DNA from: Aquatica leii
Taxonomy: Eukaryota; Arthropoda; Insecta; Coleoptera; Lampyridae
Length of the DNA stretch: 64,000 nt
Assembly: GCA_035610365.1 (NCBI GenBank)
Contig: CM069432.1
Location: 165,476,035 to 165,540,034 of the forward strand
Direction of reading: 5' to 3'
The notes under the pieces were generated by a model. It did not search any database. It saw only the letters and a program-made list of their open reading frames with translations, and was not told the origin of the DNA. A program made the position numbers and the translations under genes. Shown here one piece after another: positions 48,746 through 60,946 of this stretch; positions within the stretch are counted from its first letter, which is position 1; the number at the start of each line of letters is the position of its first letter.

Positions 48746-48949
48746 AAGATCCCTGTACTTAACACGAAATTTGATACAACCTGTATATACCAACCTTTTT
48801 TATTTTTATTCTTTTTTGTAGTGCCATTTTTCCATGTTCTAATACAATTTTTTTTAAATTTAATTGTAATTTATAGGGCAATTTTCAAAAATTTTAAAAA
48901 AACGGTAAATTGTACGAAGAATTAAAGGACGTCTTTCGTTTCAAAACTA

Positions 48950-49237
48950 TTGATCGGCTACTGATGTTGTACTCGAGAATCGGTCTCTTAATGCCATTAA
49001 TCGAAGATGGCAGTTCTGGACCGCATTTGTCTGTCTTGAAAATCCACTTCCTCGTCTATGGTGTTCTTAACCTTTTTTAGACAATGCTTGATACAACCGT
49101 ACTACAGAGGATTGGTTACGGTTAAGACGGTTAGCAATTTCTCTAAATGAAAAACCACCTTTAGGTAAGCCAATAATTCGACCTTCATCGAATTCACTCA
49201 GTTGTCAATAATTTTCAGTTTGCCGCACACTAGGCAT
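48950..49237 (-). pseudogene. Tc1-like transposase, N-terminal HTH part only
   Basis: Minus-strand reading from ATG at 49235-49237 gives MPSVRQTENY, a stop, then LSEFDEGRIIGLPKGG and FSFREIANRLNRNQSS, a paired-type helix-turn-helix, then GSGFSRQT and LRLMALRDRFSS. This is the DNA-binding N-terminus of Tc1-type transposases. Two stops interrupt it and no catalytic domain follows. It lies about 160 bp from the right end of the previous element. Confidence 0.72.
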
Positions 49238-52049
49238 TATTGCAACCAAAAACAATACCGAATTTTTATTGTAACAAGTAAAACGTCAAATTTTCCATGG
49301 CTATAGACTGGATTATTTGAGAAAAAAATTAATTAATTACTACCTTTGACTAGTTAAATATTTTTGCCAAGTTTGGTCTAAAAACTGTAGCACCTTCTTG
49401 GTGTTGCATTTTTTATGTCAAAGAGAATATAAAATAAAAGAATTACTTCTTTAGACATCAAACTCTGAGTAACAAATGTAACAGTACTTTTTAAAATAAT
49501 AATTGCAATACTAATCAATCAAATTAATTTAGTTTTAAATAAGTTTTTTGTTTCAGTTTCTGCAGTGCCTTATTATTTTATATGTTAAATAGTTTCAAAT
49601 TACGTTTAAAATCTCTTTGTAAATAGACAAGTTGCACAATAAATAGGTATTTTTTAAGAAGTAAGTTTTTACAGAACATTTTATTTATATAAATATTAAT
49701 TGCTTTCCTCAATAAGCCAATTTTGTGAACAAATAGTTTAATAATACTAAAATTAGCAAATTCCGATAACAGCAGTAGAATCGACCGAGCATCGGAAACA
49801 TTAAAAAGGCATGTTGCTATACAAAATATGTCAGTATACGTATAATTGAAAATTTAAATTAGTTTCACTATTTAACAAAATACGAGTTTTTACAAATTAT
49901 TTTATACTAGCAAAATATTAAAATTATTTAATTGTTTGTGGTAACCGTATTTTTTTGTTATAATTTATACACCGATTCACAAAAAATAATAAAATACAAA
50001 GTATTAATTATTTAAACATGTTTTAAAAGTCCTTAATTACTCATAGAATTAAATAAATATATAATTATCTAGTATATAAAAACCTGTATTTTTAGTTTAA
50101 AACTTGAACGATTGTGTTTAGGTACCTAACCTCTCACAGACATTTTAGTTAGTATAACCATTTATTTATATACAATGATATAACAAATGAAGTAAAGTTT
50201 TTCTTTTTACAAACATATGCAAAAACTTCTAAACTACGAAAATAACATGAATGTAACTTCAACTAATGGTTAAAATTACTAATGAGACCTGCTATTCTAA
50301 AGCATTACCTCAGTTGAAAGATTTAATGTAATAACCAACAAACCATTAACTTTGTCTACATTAGGTCTATTTCTCTTTAGTTTATTATTTATCTTATTAC
50401 AAAAACATCGTTTTACCTAAAACATTTGCAAAATTATGCTTTGTTTATATTGCACCCTTTACGTATAAAATTGAATTATTTGACTTAAAGAGTTTTAAAT
50501 TGCGCAAGTTTTTTTATAAAATAGTTACAATGATTATTTACTAAAGAAAAACATACGTTGTGTTAAAGTAGGTGTTTTTTGAGTATTACGTTATAAAACT
50601 GCTTTGAAAAAGTGAATCACTACAAACTGTATAAATATAAAGGAGGGATTGAAAGAATTGGTTTACAAAGAACGAAAGTAGAAAAATATGTTAAATTATT
50701 CACAGAATCATGTGGTATTCTTAAGTCTTTCAAAGTTACTTTTTAGATACAAAATTTTAATTATTCTTAAACATCGACTACTTTGAACATCAAATACAAC
50801 CAATTTTCTTAAAAGTGTGTAGTGTAGCACACTTAATATTGTTTAATATTAATTAAGGCGATAATTGTAATTTTTTAACGATATCTATATCAGTGCATCC
50901 ACTTGATGTTTTAAATAAATGCGACGTTTGAGTTGAAAAGCACGGACACTAAGTGGCTTTTCAATCTCACCAATGCAGATTATCTTAAAAGAGTACGTGA
51001 GTTTTATACTCTTGATGAATACAAAATGGAAAGGTTGCAACTATTAAAAAAAATTCAACGTCAAACTATTAAAATTAAATCATTATTTTGTCAATATGGA
51101 AATAGTTCCTTATTGTTATATTTTTTATAGTTGTACAAATTATTTTCAAGAATTTTAATAGAATACATGGTTTTCAATAATATACAAAAATATTTCATAT
51201 AAAACTAAATTTAATGTTTTTAGAAAAACAAACAACAAATAATTTAGTAAAATGTAACAAACAAATGTTTATATTTTATTTGCAATTAGAATTACATATT
51301 AACATAAATAAGTTTATTTATAAACTTGTTCTTCGTCTAATATTTCATGTTTACTAACGTGAAGAATTTTATCTGAATACACATTTTAAGCTTTTGCACG
51401 TGATAATGTTAAATATTAGGTTCTGCTCATATTAAAAAACGTGTTTCACAATTTTGAATAAGCTTCTTCAGTAGAAGAAATTTAAAGAATCTAATATTAT
51501 AGAAACTGTTAAGGTTTTCAGTAACAAATTGTATTTTACAAATAATGTAACCACTATACTACTGCTAAAAATAAATAATAAAAATTACTAATCCAAAAAA
51601 TTAAATGTATGATAAATACGAAATAATTTTTCTTAAATTGATAAAAGATTTATTTATTTTAGCTTCAATTTTTTTACTTTATTTTAGTTTTAATCTAATT
51701 ATTTCCTGGATCACTTTTTAGAAATATAGATTTTATTTCATATTTTTAAATATAATAAATATTCTTACCGTGTACTTTACTTTTTTATATTTTTTAATTT
51801 TTGAAATTTTAAGTTAAATGCAGAAGACGATCAAATAATTTCAAAGTTAATAGAGTAAGTATTTATGTACGGGGTAAGTCAAATTTGGATCAGTTAAATT
51901 TCCAATAATTCTGGTTATTCTAAGTTAGTGTATTTCAGAATAAATAAATAAGTAATTAAAGAATATGTTATATACACCTTTTGAACAAAGATGTCTACTC
52001 TTACATTCTTTATAATATCGTAACGAATTTTAAAACATTTTTAAATTTA
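49238..52049. other. AT-rich intergenic DNA
   Basis: One 65-codon ORF (50933-51130) has a basic helical stretch but no domain. At about 51440-51480 (minus) CTGAAGAAGC...GTGAAACACG is a weak hammerhead-remnant look-alike. Nothing else is supported. Confidence 0.45.
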
Positions 52050-52395
52050 TAAATTTATAAACAAATATTTACACGATTAGAATTACTTAGATTAACACTT
52101 ACATTAATTTATGTGTAGTATCACTGGATCCGCACTTTTTAATGCTATCTAAAGCTGATTTTTGTTTATGTTAACAACACGTACGCGACGTATTTATGCA
52201 CTTTATTTGTTTATTTATTTCAGCACACACGTTAATCACTTATTTATTTTAAGCCGACAAAATCTTTTCGATCCAATTCGAAAAACTAACCTCAGCTTCT
52301 TTTGAATACTTTTTATACTTATATTTCTGTGTCGAGAATTTTCTACATACTTTGGTTATTGTATCGAAGTTGACAATAATTTTGAGAACGTTTCA
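52050..52395 (-). repeat. 3' LTR of the gypsy element
   Basis: The inner boundary is sharp: minus-strand ...AGAAGGGGACAG then TGAAACGTTCTC. The outer boundary is only approximate, where similarity to the other LTR fades near 52050. Confidence 0.8.
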
Positions 52396-52411
52396 CTGTC
52401 CCCTTCTTAAG
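52396..52411 (-). other. Polypurine tract
   Basis: Minus-strand AAGAAGGGGACAG directly before the 3' LTR; the expected primer site for plus-strand synthesis. Confidence 0.7.
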
Positions 52412-52859
52412 AATGTTTTGTTCCAGAACAGGATACTCGATGCGACAACTCTGGATAGGATCGTGGCGATAGCGGCAGATCGCTATGTTGGCAACCTCCT
52501 TGAGCATAAAAGTAGCAGTCAATAAACTTTTCTTGACCCAATATACTATTTGGTTAGTAACTGCCAACCAACACCTAAACGTCTGTCACTCGGAAGAAGA
52601 CCTCCAACATATTTCAAAGTGCCCTCCAATTCAGTTCATCTAAGCCACAACCAAGCTTGGGTACTGCCAATTTCTTAATATTGTAAAACTATATTTCTTT
52701 CTTAAAATTCTATAATGTTTGCCATAAGTTTTTGTATAATGGCTTTGTACGTGAATATTTCATGGTGACCAGATAAAAAACAAAGCGTATTTCTGGTTTT
52801 GCTGGTTATTACATTGGTGTGCGGACCTGAACTTGAGTAACGTTGTTATCGCCAGCAAA

Positions 52860-53030
52860 CGCGGCTAGACGACAGATGTGGACCACTTTTGGCTTGCCTT
52901 TAGGTGGTTTTCGAATGCGATGTATGACGCCATAAGGGCCCTCCCATTGCCTCTACAGCTTCTGCGACAAACCACGTTTTCTTTGGAGATTATACAACTA
53001 TACCATGTCGCCAGGTTCAAACCTACCATC
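52860..53030 (-). pseudogene. Gypsy integrase C-terminal domain
   Basis: Minus-strand reading gives FEPGDMV, LYNLQRKRGLSQKL and RQWEGPYGVIHRI, the GPY/F module that ends many Ty3/gypsy integrases, then a Lys-rich end near KGKPKVVH. One or two stops are present. ORFs called on the plus strand here are shadows. Confidence 0.75.
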
Positions 53031-53339
53031 GTCTTGACGCCATATCTGGTGTTCATTATGCCTCTAGAAATTTGTGTGTTTTTACAGACTGCTTCATGTA
53101 CTTTGTCTGCTTTCCGTCAGTTTTCTGAAGCAGTTTTCTTCAGCAACTTCTTTTTCCGGTCTTTGTCCACATTAGAGGTCGCATGGCAGTCGTATTTCGC
53201 AACCGAGCATCACACAGGATAGTGTTTAGCAGTGTTCTGTAGACTTAACGACTGCTAACAGCTTTTTCTTAATTAAGCAATAATTCCTTTTTGGCCTGGA
53301 CAAAACTTTATTAAAAAACTTGTCTATCTTTTACTTGTG

Positions 53340-54150
53340 AAAAGGTTGCACCTATGTTCAGATTAGTTGCATTGGTATCCAAAACAAACTTTCCATCTTT
53401 TCTTGGTTAACTTAACATCGGCGAAGTGACTAAGACCTGTTTTAGTTAATAGAAAGCGTTTTCGCAAGTTTTATTCCATCTAAATTATACTTTTTCTTCA
53501 GTCAGTTTCGTCAAAGGTTTGGCAATATTGACAAATCCGAGTAGAAATCGTCTATAATTGGTGCACAACCCAAAGAAACATCAAACCTGGTGTTTGTCGA
53601 TTGGGCTTGACCATACTTCACTGCTTGGATTTTGTCTATGTCAGCCTTTACACTTATTTGAGCTCAGTTTTAGATTTGCCCCACGTAGTCATTGGAACAC
53701 TTCTTTCAAGTTGTTCAAGCGCTCTTTAAACGACTTTCCAACCACGATCATGTCGTCTAGGTAAATCAAGCACGTCTTCCAAGACAGTCCGTGCAAAATG
53801 GTCTCCATCAAACGCTCTAAAGTTGCAGGAACGTTACACAGGCCGAAGGGCATCACAATAAACTGCTACAAACCAGTTCCAATTGTAAAAACTGTTTTTT
53901 CACCATCTTTGCGTGCCAATTCAACCTGCTAGTAACCACTCTTCAAATCCAACCTGGAAAACCACTAGAATCTTGATAGGGTACCTAACGTATCTTCAGT
54001 TCTTGGTAAAGAGTAGCTATCTTTTTTAATCACGTTGTTGAGCTGTTTCTAGTCTACGCAAAACCTTATGATCCGTCTTTCTTCTTTATAAGTACTACTA
54101 CGAGCGCCTATGGGTTATTTATAGATTTAATCACACTGTTTCTCTCCATA
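53340..54150 (-). pseudogene. Gypsy reverse transcriptase and RNase H start
   Basis: Minus-strand order: FGLCNVPATLERLMETI (about 53800-53850), catalytic YLDDMIVVGKSF (about 53730-53770), then RRFLLGFVNIAKPLTKLTEE (about 53500-53560), LKQVLVTSPML and LDTNATNLNIGATFSQVK (about 53340-53400), where RNase H begins. This is the classic Ty3/gypsy RT-RNase H series. Stops and frameshifts break it, but the YLDD box is intact. Confidence 0.85.
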
Positions 54151-55123
54151 TTCATAATTATTTGTTTAGCTTCTTTTTTGCACAAAGCAGTCGGCGTGGA
54201 TGTTGTATAGGCCGAGCGTGTTCGGTATTAATTTTATGTTTTACCACCTTACTTTTTTCTTTAGAATTACTTTCCAGCGCAAACACATCTTGATACTGTT
54301 AGATCAACACTTTAACTTTAGCTATCTGGTCTTGGCGAATCCCACAATTTAAGATACTGGCGTGCATTGGCCTACCACAGTCTTGTTTTTCAACGTTACT
54401 AGATCTCAGTTGACTCGTACTAAAGTTTTGCCAACAAGTAGTCTTTTTTCAACTAAATCGCTTTCTATTGGTTCAATAGCGCAAATGTAGCTTTCCCGAA
54501 GATTTCCATCAAAGCGTGCCATCACTACACTTTTGGTCGTTGCAAACAGAGTCACGTTTTTATTCAATAAGACTAGCAGGTCTGCTTTCTATGACAAATA
54601 AAAAGGAATTTTTTCACTGTCGATCTTCAAGATATCGTTCTTCATATCAAAATAAAACCCATATTTTTTTCTAACGTCCATTCCCAGGATAACTTTTTCA
54701 GTGATGTTGACTACCAGTAGCCTTCTTGCAAGCGTTTTTCTGGTCTTCTCTTGAGCTTAGAAGCGCGTCGTCGTACATGGCTCACTTCTCGGTAGTTCTA
54801 ACACGTCACTCTCTTCTCCGAGCTACTTGTTCGCGAAATACACGTACCACTATTTCTGCAGAACAACGGAGTTTTTGGCTGTTTTGGTGTGACGCCTGTT
54901 TTGCCACCTCAAACTCTAAAACATGGGTTAAAGCGTTATTCAAAGTTTTCGGTCAAGCTAACCGAGGACCGTGACAATCTGGCGATGTCAGTATAAAACT
55001 CTTGAAGACTTTACGTAGCTTTCCGAACTTGACTTTTAATTTCAGTGTGGCACACTTGTTAAAGATGAGCATCTCTATATCTCATTTCTAAACGTGAAAT
55101 TAAAATAGAAAACTATAAATTAA

Positions 55124-55496
55124 TACGGAAGGTAGAAAAGTTGTCATTGGATTTAATGACAGCAAAAGTCAATGATCTATTGACAAGTGACGCTGTCTAA
55201 ATCCCAACTATAAAATAGGTTAGTAACAATGTCAATATGTTTCTGAAAACAACATCAGAACTAGCGGACAGCTGTTTCGTTCTTTAGGAACTCGTTAGCG
55301 CTAGGATACACCGATGTGTTTCCACAACCATTAAATCCAATTACAACTTTTCTACCTTCCGTACCACAGAATGGCGATCCAAAAAACATTTTCAATATGT
55401 TGGTAATGTCTAGACAACATAAAACATTACGGTTGTCTGTCGGTATAGTTGTGGAAACACATCGGTAAATCTTGGCGCTGGCGAGTTCCTAAAAAA
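55124..55496. repeat. Scrambled inverted repeat inside the gypsy 5' region
   Basis: Two units, A (35 bp, TACGGAAGGTAGAAAAGTTG at its start) and B (49 bp, with GTTGTGGAAACACATCGG), occur as A at 55124-55158, as an inverted B-A pair at 55280-55363, and as B again at 55448-55496. The inverted pair is contiguous, whereas the direct copies are separated. Confidence 0.85.
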
Positions 55497-55507
55497 CAAA
55501 ACTAATT

Positions 55508-55894
55508 TATTTTTAAACAAATATTTACAAGATTAGAACTACAACTAACTAATTAAATCTAACAATGTTTAAGAAAAAACACTTACATTAATTTATGTAT
55601 TACTATCACTAGATTCGCATTTTTTAATTTTATCTAAAACTGATACTTGTTTATGTTAACAACATGTAAGCGGCGTATTTATGTTTCACTATCACCAGCA
55701 CTTTATTTATTTATTTTAACACACACGTTTATTACTTATTTATTTTATACCGACAAAAACTTTTCGATTCAATTCGAAAAACAAACCGCAGTTCCTTTTG
55801 AATACTTTTTATATATTTCTGTTACCTATGTCAAGAATTTTCTACATATTTCGGTTATTGTTTGGAAGTTGACAATAACTTTGAGAACGTTTCA
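55508..55894 (-). repeat. 5' LTR of the gypsy element
   Basis: Pairs with the repeat at 52050-52395 in the same orientation. Its outer end TTTCA at 55890-55894 is followed by unrelated ATATATTGAAT. No clear primer-binding site is visible on the inner side, which abuts the scrambled repeat. Confidence 0.8.
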
Positions 55895-58747
55895 ATATAT
55901 TGAATAGCTAATTAATAAATTAAAAGTAAAGCCAAAATCGGCAATTTGTAGGGTAGACAAAATATTGTTATGTAATTGGTTAACGTCATTACAACGGCAT
56001 ATAATAATGGTTACTTTATTGTGGGTATTTCATAAATTACTATTAACAAAACTTTGCCATCAATTGAATAGTGCAGTTTTAAAAGCAAACGTGACACAGA
56101 TAAATGCATGCCATTCTAGTATCACTTAATTTAATTTATAAAATAAATAATATACTTTATATACAATGTTGATATACTAAACAAAGTCTTAAAAATAGAA
56201 AAAAAGTATTTTTATTCATTCTGTGCTTCTGTTTATTGTCGTTTTTCTTGCATACCTTTACTGGTATCTATTTTATGTTGTAAAGCTGTACTACAATTGC
56301 AAGGGGAGAAAAAAAATTACTTCTTGGTTTACGCAGAATAAAAACAAAAAGCGATTAAGACTAAACAAATTTAACGTAAAATGATTTATAATAAATGTTT
56401 TAAACATAATGGCAAAATGCGTAGCTTGTACGCATTTTCTCAATAACAATTAAGTATCATTAAATACGTACTATACCGTTACTTAAAGTTAACTTATCTG
56501 TAAACTTATTTTTGAAGTAATTACATGTACGACAACCAAAAACAAGAATACTTCAGTAGCCATACAATTTTAACTTAAACGTGCCTAGCAATCCCATGTA
56601 TAAAAAAATTACAAATAACGGTATCTAAGTACACATAAAATACAATGCATATAATTACACCATTAATACTTAATTTGCAAATACACAAATGTGTATATTT
56701 ATATTCCTTTTCAATGTATCCAAAACAATAGTTTCTAGAGGTTAAACAAAGAAATTATTAACAATTCAATTTTTTACAAATTAATTCCAATTTTCGGCCT
56801 TAGGTCTCAGTTTATGACATAATGAAATACTTTTACAAGAGAATATGTACATTAATTGTTTAATCTTTATTCTGTTATTAATTTTCAATAACAATTAAGT
56901 TCAAAATTTATATTTTTAAGCCATAAGTTGTATAAGATTACAATATTAAAGTTTTTAAACTGTCGGCATATAAAATAAATATTTTTGTCTACGACTAACA
57001 GACAATACGATACATTGTATGTTTAATTGCGATTAGGCAACGTTGTGCATTGTGATTGTGTAATTTCATTTCCGTACAGGTCAAAGTTATTTCCGTACAG
57101 GTCAAACCTATTAACGTACAGGATAATGAATTATAAGAACATAATTTAGAAGACTTTTACAAATATTTCCTGCATCACAAATTATAAAATTTGAAAACAA
57201 AGTCATTGAGGGTCATGTAAAAGGTATTTCATTAGTTTTATAGCATAAAAAATGTGGTTTATAAATGACATATTTTAGGTTATATTCGTAATCGTTGACA
57301 TTTAGTGACTTTCTTCTAATGAAATGTAAATACATTTTAGAAGTTCAAGGTAATTAGAATAAGTAAAAATTTCTAATTTTCAAACTAACTGCTTGTTTTC
57401 TTACAGGGTTTTCTTTTGATGGGAAGGAAATGTTAACAGTAATTTATCGAACTTTTGCTTTTGCAGTGTTAAACAGATTAAGTAATCCAATCCTTGAAAT
57501 AAAATTACTCATTTTATAATAACATGCTCAAATTAACTTGAAGTTAGTATTTATTAGAAACTTTATCCGTTTTTTGAACTGCTTGATAATTCAGAAGTAA
57601 CCAATTATTTTTTGGCGTTCATCGATGGCTGCAAGATACCAAAATGTTTCCTTCGTACATACCTGATATCTGTTTGTTATTATTTATCCTTATATTAATG
57701 CAGTTTTCATAAGTATTTATGTATACTTTCACTACATATTATATTATAATCTTATAAAAATAATTCATTTGCACATTGTCGCTACCTTTTTAAAAATTTA
57801 ATCACAAACACTTTGGACTTACGTGATAATAAATAAAACAAGATAAACATAAATACAATCAATTGTCACAAGACTAATTCAAACCACTGGTTTAAAAATT
57901 GAAAAAATTATATATTTAGTTGTAATTATAAGCAAAAGCAATGAATCACTTGTTTCCTTTTACCTACAATGTGTTTTGTTAACAATTCATTTTTCATATT
58001 TAAACTAATTTCTTAGTAAAGATTATTACAGCATATTTGATCCATTAGAATAATTAACTGTCTTGCATTTTCTAAAAAGAATTTTTTTCAATTCTTTAAC
58101 TACGATGATCTTATTACCTTCTTAGTTCGGAAAGCTTCATTCTTAAGAATAACACCTATTAATTACAAATTATCTTTAAATATTCACAAATCTACCTTAT
58201 TTGTTTTGTAAGTCACATCCACATGTTATTCGGTTGAAGCTTCTAGGAAAAACTATTATATCAACATTTTTCAGAACTTGACGACATTGTTAACGATTCA
58301 GGCTTCGACATAAATAGATTTCTTTGATTTACTGGCTGCAAAAGCAAAATATTGTCAATAAATAATTAGTACTTTTTAAATTACAGCTCATTCATATTAG
58401 GTTATGCTTGAAATTAATGTATTAAAAAAAATCAAATACTAAATGATTTGAAGTTAACTAAAATTGAATGTATTCAAAGCAAGTAAATTACACTCACCAT
58501 TTTTTTAACTAGAGATGAGTAAAAAACAAGAATTAAATAATAGTAACAGATAACTAATAGAGTATAAACGTTGTCAAGTTGACATAAAATAAATACAAGT
58601 TTTGACATAATTTTTTAATTTTCATTTTAGGTATTACCAATACAAATTTTTAAATTAGTTTATTTATTTTCTGCGTTATTTTTTTTTTGTAAAATTCTGT
58701 ATAACTTTGATTGCTAATTAAATATAGAGTCGTAGAAAAAGTATAGT
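55895..58747. other. AT-rich intergenic DNA
   Basis: At 57065-57125 the phrase TTTCCGTACAGGTCAAA or close variants occur three times in tandem at 21-26 bp steps. No coding sequence is supported. Confidence 0.5.
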
Positions 58748-58864
58748 TTATAATTCGTAAGGAATGTGTGTTGCCAACTCGTACGAATTGCCAACCTCGC
58801 CTTCGGCTCGGTTGCAAATTTTCATACTCGTTGGCAATAACAACCATTCCTTACTCGTTATACA
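58748..58864. repeat. Foldback palindrome 1
   Basis: Imperfect arms of about 50 bp (CGTAAGGAATG...GTTGCCAAC and the complement) around a GC-rich CCTCGCCTTCGGCTCGG centre. Confidence 0.8.
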
Positions 58865-59744
58865 ACATACTAATTCAGGTAAACAGAAAACTTTTCAAAA
58901 AACAGAAACGTAGGACTGATTTTCTTAATTTTGCTTAACTTTTTTGAAGAATAAGATAAGATTTTTTTTATTTTTTACAAAAATTTAGTTTGAATGTAGC
59001 AAACTGCTACGAGTATAACATATTTTGTTACAGAATTAAACAAAACTAAAACTGTAGCTTGACTAGTGCCTTTAATTGTTTTTCCGTCGACCGTTCATTA
59101 ATACTTATATTAACGTATAATAATGTATCAAAAGTAGTGCGGTAATAGCCCCTATTACCGCACTACTTTTGAACCAATGAAATCAACGAATTTCTATTAA
59201 CGCTCGATTTTTTTTTAACCAATAAAATCGTAGAAGCAAATTAAGATTTTTATGTGGTTACGTATATTGTATTAGTTAACGTTTTTAAATAAAAAATAAA
59301 TTAAAAAATTCACCTCTGCATTATTATAATTAAACATTTCCAATAATTGTAGGTTAGGTAACCTAATCACTTAAATGAAAAAAAATGATATACTTTGGAG
59401 TTACCAAGTTGCTAAACGAAGCTGATAAATAAAGTCCTTATTAACAATAATTGTGGTCTACATCATCTGACTATTTTATGAGCACACAAATTGTCAATTG
59501 GTTTTTATCGATAATTTTCACTTGCTTTTGCGGAGCATTTCTAATATCAAAGTTGTGATATTTGTATGTTATATAAAATGGTATATAAAAATAATTATCA
59601 ACAGATTTTAGTTTATTACATAAATAACGTATCTTTTATACAAACCGATACTTATCATATAACTGTGTTGTAGTGATACTCGTGTACTTTTTTTGCATAC
59701 ATATTGAAAACATTACGTATTTATAAAAATAAGGCAAAGAGCAT
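58865..59744. other. AT-rich spacer between foldbacks and transposase remnant
   Basis: Apart from the perfect palindrome at 59130-59170 no structure or coding sequence was recognised. Confidence 0.5.
59130..59170. repeat. Perfect 19-bp palindrome (foldback 2)
   Basis: Arm AAAAGTAGTGCGGTAATAG (59130-59148), three-base loop CCC, exact complementary arm to 59170. It would form a stable hairpin; the following run is not U-rich and it is not adjacent to any gene. Confidence 0.95.
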
Positions 59745-60600
59745 TTAGTTGTCGTTACTTTCATCAACATTGCCTTCTTCATCTAATCTAAGCAACTACT
59801 TTTATGAAATCTGCACTAATTTGTAAAACATTGCTCATTATGCTTTGCTAAACTACATATGAACTTTTATCAGATTCAAATTGTATCGATAAGTTAGTGA
59901 ACAGCATTTCTTTTAGTAAATCATAAACTAAAAAGTTTTACTAAACAATTGTGTTACTAAAAATCAGCTTTTTGCATACTGTTCATTTAAAAACTACAAT
60001 GTAGCACATTATGTTATGGTTAATATCACAAATCTATAATACCAATAAACGATTATGAATTTCTCGTCTGTACATACCAGATTATTTTCTTTAAATTGCC
60101 GTTATGTAAACATTGTTATAAACAAAAATAACACTACAATATGATAGAAAATATATATTTAATCTATAAGTAGGTGAACTAGTTTCTTCTCTCTAAAGCC
60201 ATCATTCAGCAGCGACAACACTAAACTATAATTCGTGGCATTTTTTGTACTCAAACCCAATCTGTCGTAAGAATTTGTTTATGACATTTGGTTCACCGTT
60301 GTAATTAACTTTCACTTACATTTTCCAAACTAAAATGTTTATTGTTAAAACTTTCTTATCTACAGAAGTAAATATGTATTAAAATTACCATTGTTTTTAC
60401 CGTAGATTTTTAATGTTTTATTTATGAACCATTTTTAAATGTATAAACACTTGATTTGCTTTATAAATAGTTTTGATTTCCTTTTTACAGCAAGTTCAGC
60501 TTCTGTGTACCAAGAAACCAATCCCACGATTACCTTTCGGCTGATAAAAAAGAACTTTTTGATGTTTCGAGATGTAATTTTCTTCGATTTCCTAACATAC
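59745..60600 (-). pseudogene. Second, older copy of the DDE transposase family
   Basis: Minus-strand pieces match the family at 19852-21213: FYQPKGNRGIGF (near 60530), NKFLRQIGFEYKKC (60235-60280; compare RKYLLKLGFRYKKC) and a short acidic end DEEGNVDESNDN with stop (59753-59790; compare the SESESSGNDN end). The catalytic middle is not recognisable. Order and orientation agree with one heavily eroded copy. Confidence 0.4.
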
Positions 60601-60815
60601 TGTTAATCACATAAAACTAAAAAATCATTGATATTTTCAAAACTAATTATAATCAATCCGATTAAAATTTAATTGACGCGTTGAGGTTATATAGCATTCC
60701 CATTACTTTAAAATCCCACTACCGTTGATACAAAAATAAAACAATTGTTCAGTAGATAAAATTATAAAATTATAAGTAAATGCAAAAATTAATAATATAC
60801 GATCGACGGAGAAAT

Positions 60816-60946
60816 TTAAAAACCAACTTGTTTGGTAATATGCAATTAATAATCTCGACAACATTAACGCTCTCGCTCGCTACGCTCGCTCGCGCGTGAA
60901 AATGTCTCGATTATTAATTACCTTCATTACCAACCTTGTTGGTTAA
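60816..60946. repeat. Foldback palindrome 3
   Basis: Arms of about 53 bp (AACCAAC...GGTAAT...AATTAATAATC...GACA) around the GC-rich centre TCTCGCTCGCTACGCTCGC. Confidence 0.85.

Larger units (their letters stand above)
45801..48789 (+). mobile_element. Tc1/mariner-related element with ~400-bp inverted repeats, itself interrupted
   Basis: The left arm (45801 to about 46205) is matched in reverse complement by the right arm (about 46905-47254 plus 48748-48789), sharing for example GATCCCTGTACTTAACACG and TTTTGTCCATTTAA (the left arm carries the complement). Outer ends read TATACA-R-G-Y-TGTATC, consistent with a TA target. A transposase remnant lies between the arms. Without the inserted 1.5 kb the element is about 1.5 kb, so arms make up more than half of it. 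Confidence 0.8.
52050..55894 (-). mobile_element. Ty3/gypsy LTR retrotransposon with both LTRs, degenerate
   Basis: Direct repeats at about 52050-52395 and about 55508-55894 share CAAATATTTACA, CACTTACATTAATTTATGT, GTTTATGTTAACAAC, ACTTATTTATTTTA, and end GAGAACGTTTCA. On the minus strand each starts TGAAACGTTCTC. The internal region is on the minus strand and only about 3.1 kb, shorter than the usual 5 kb or so, so most of gag and the integrase core are missing. LTR divergence of several percent and many stops show it is old. A related solo LTR may lie at 10.1-10.5 kb. Confidence 0.85.

Noticed and set aside
50933-51130. 65-codon ORF with a basic amphipathic helix
   Set aside because: No identifiable family, no splice sites in phase and no repeat relation.
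52878-54974. Plus-strand open frames of 68-114 codons
   Set aside because: The minus strand encodes gypsy integrase tail and RT in this interval, so the plus-strand frames are shadows.
57400-57520. Possible exon after TTGTTTTCTTACAG reading GFSFDGKEMLTVIYR
   Set aside because: Good acceptor and a short open stretch, but no donor before stops and no similarity I recognise, including to guanylate cyclase.
59130-59170. Transcription terminator hairpin
   Set aside because: Rho-independent terminators are bacterial; this is eukaryotic DNA and no gene ends here.
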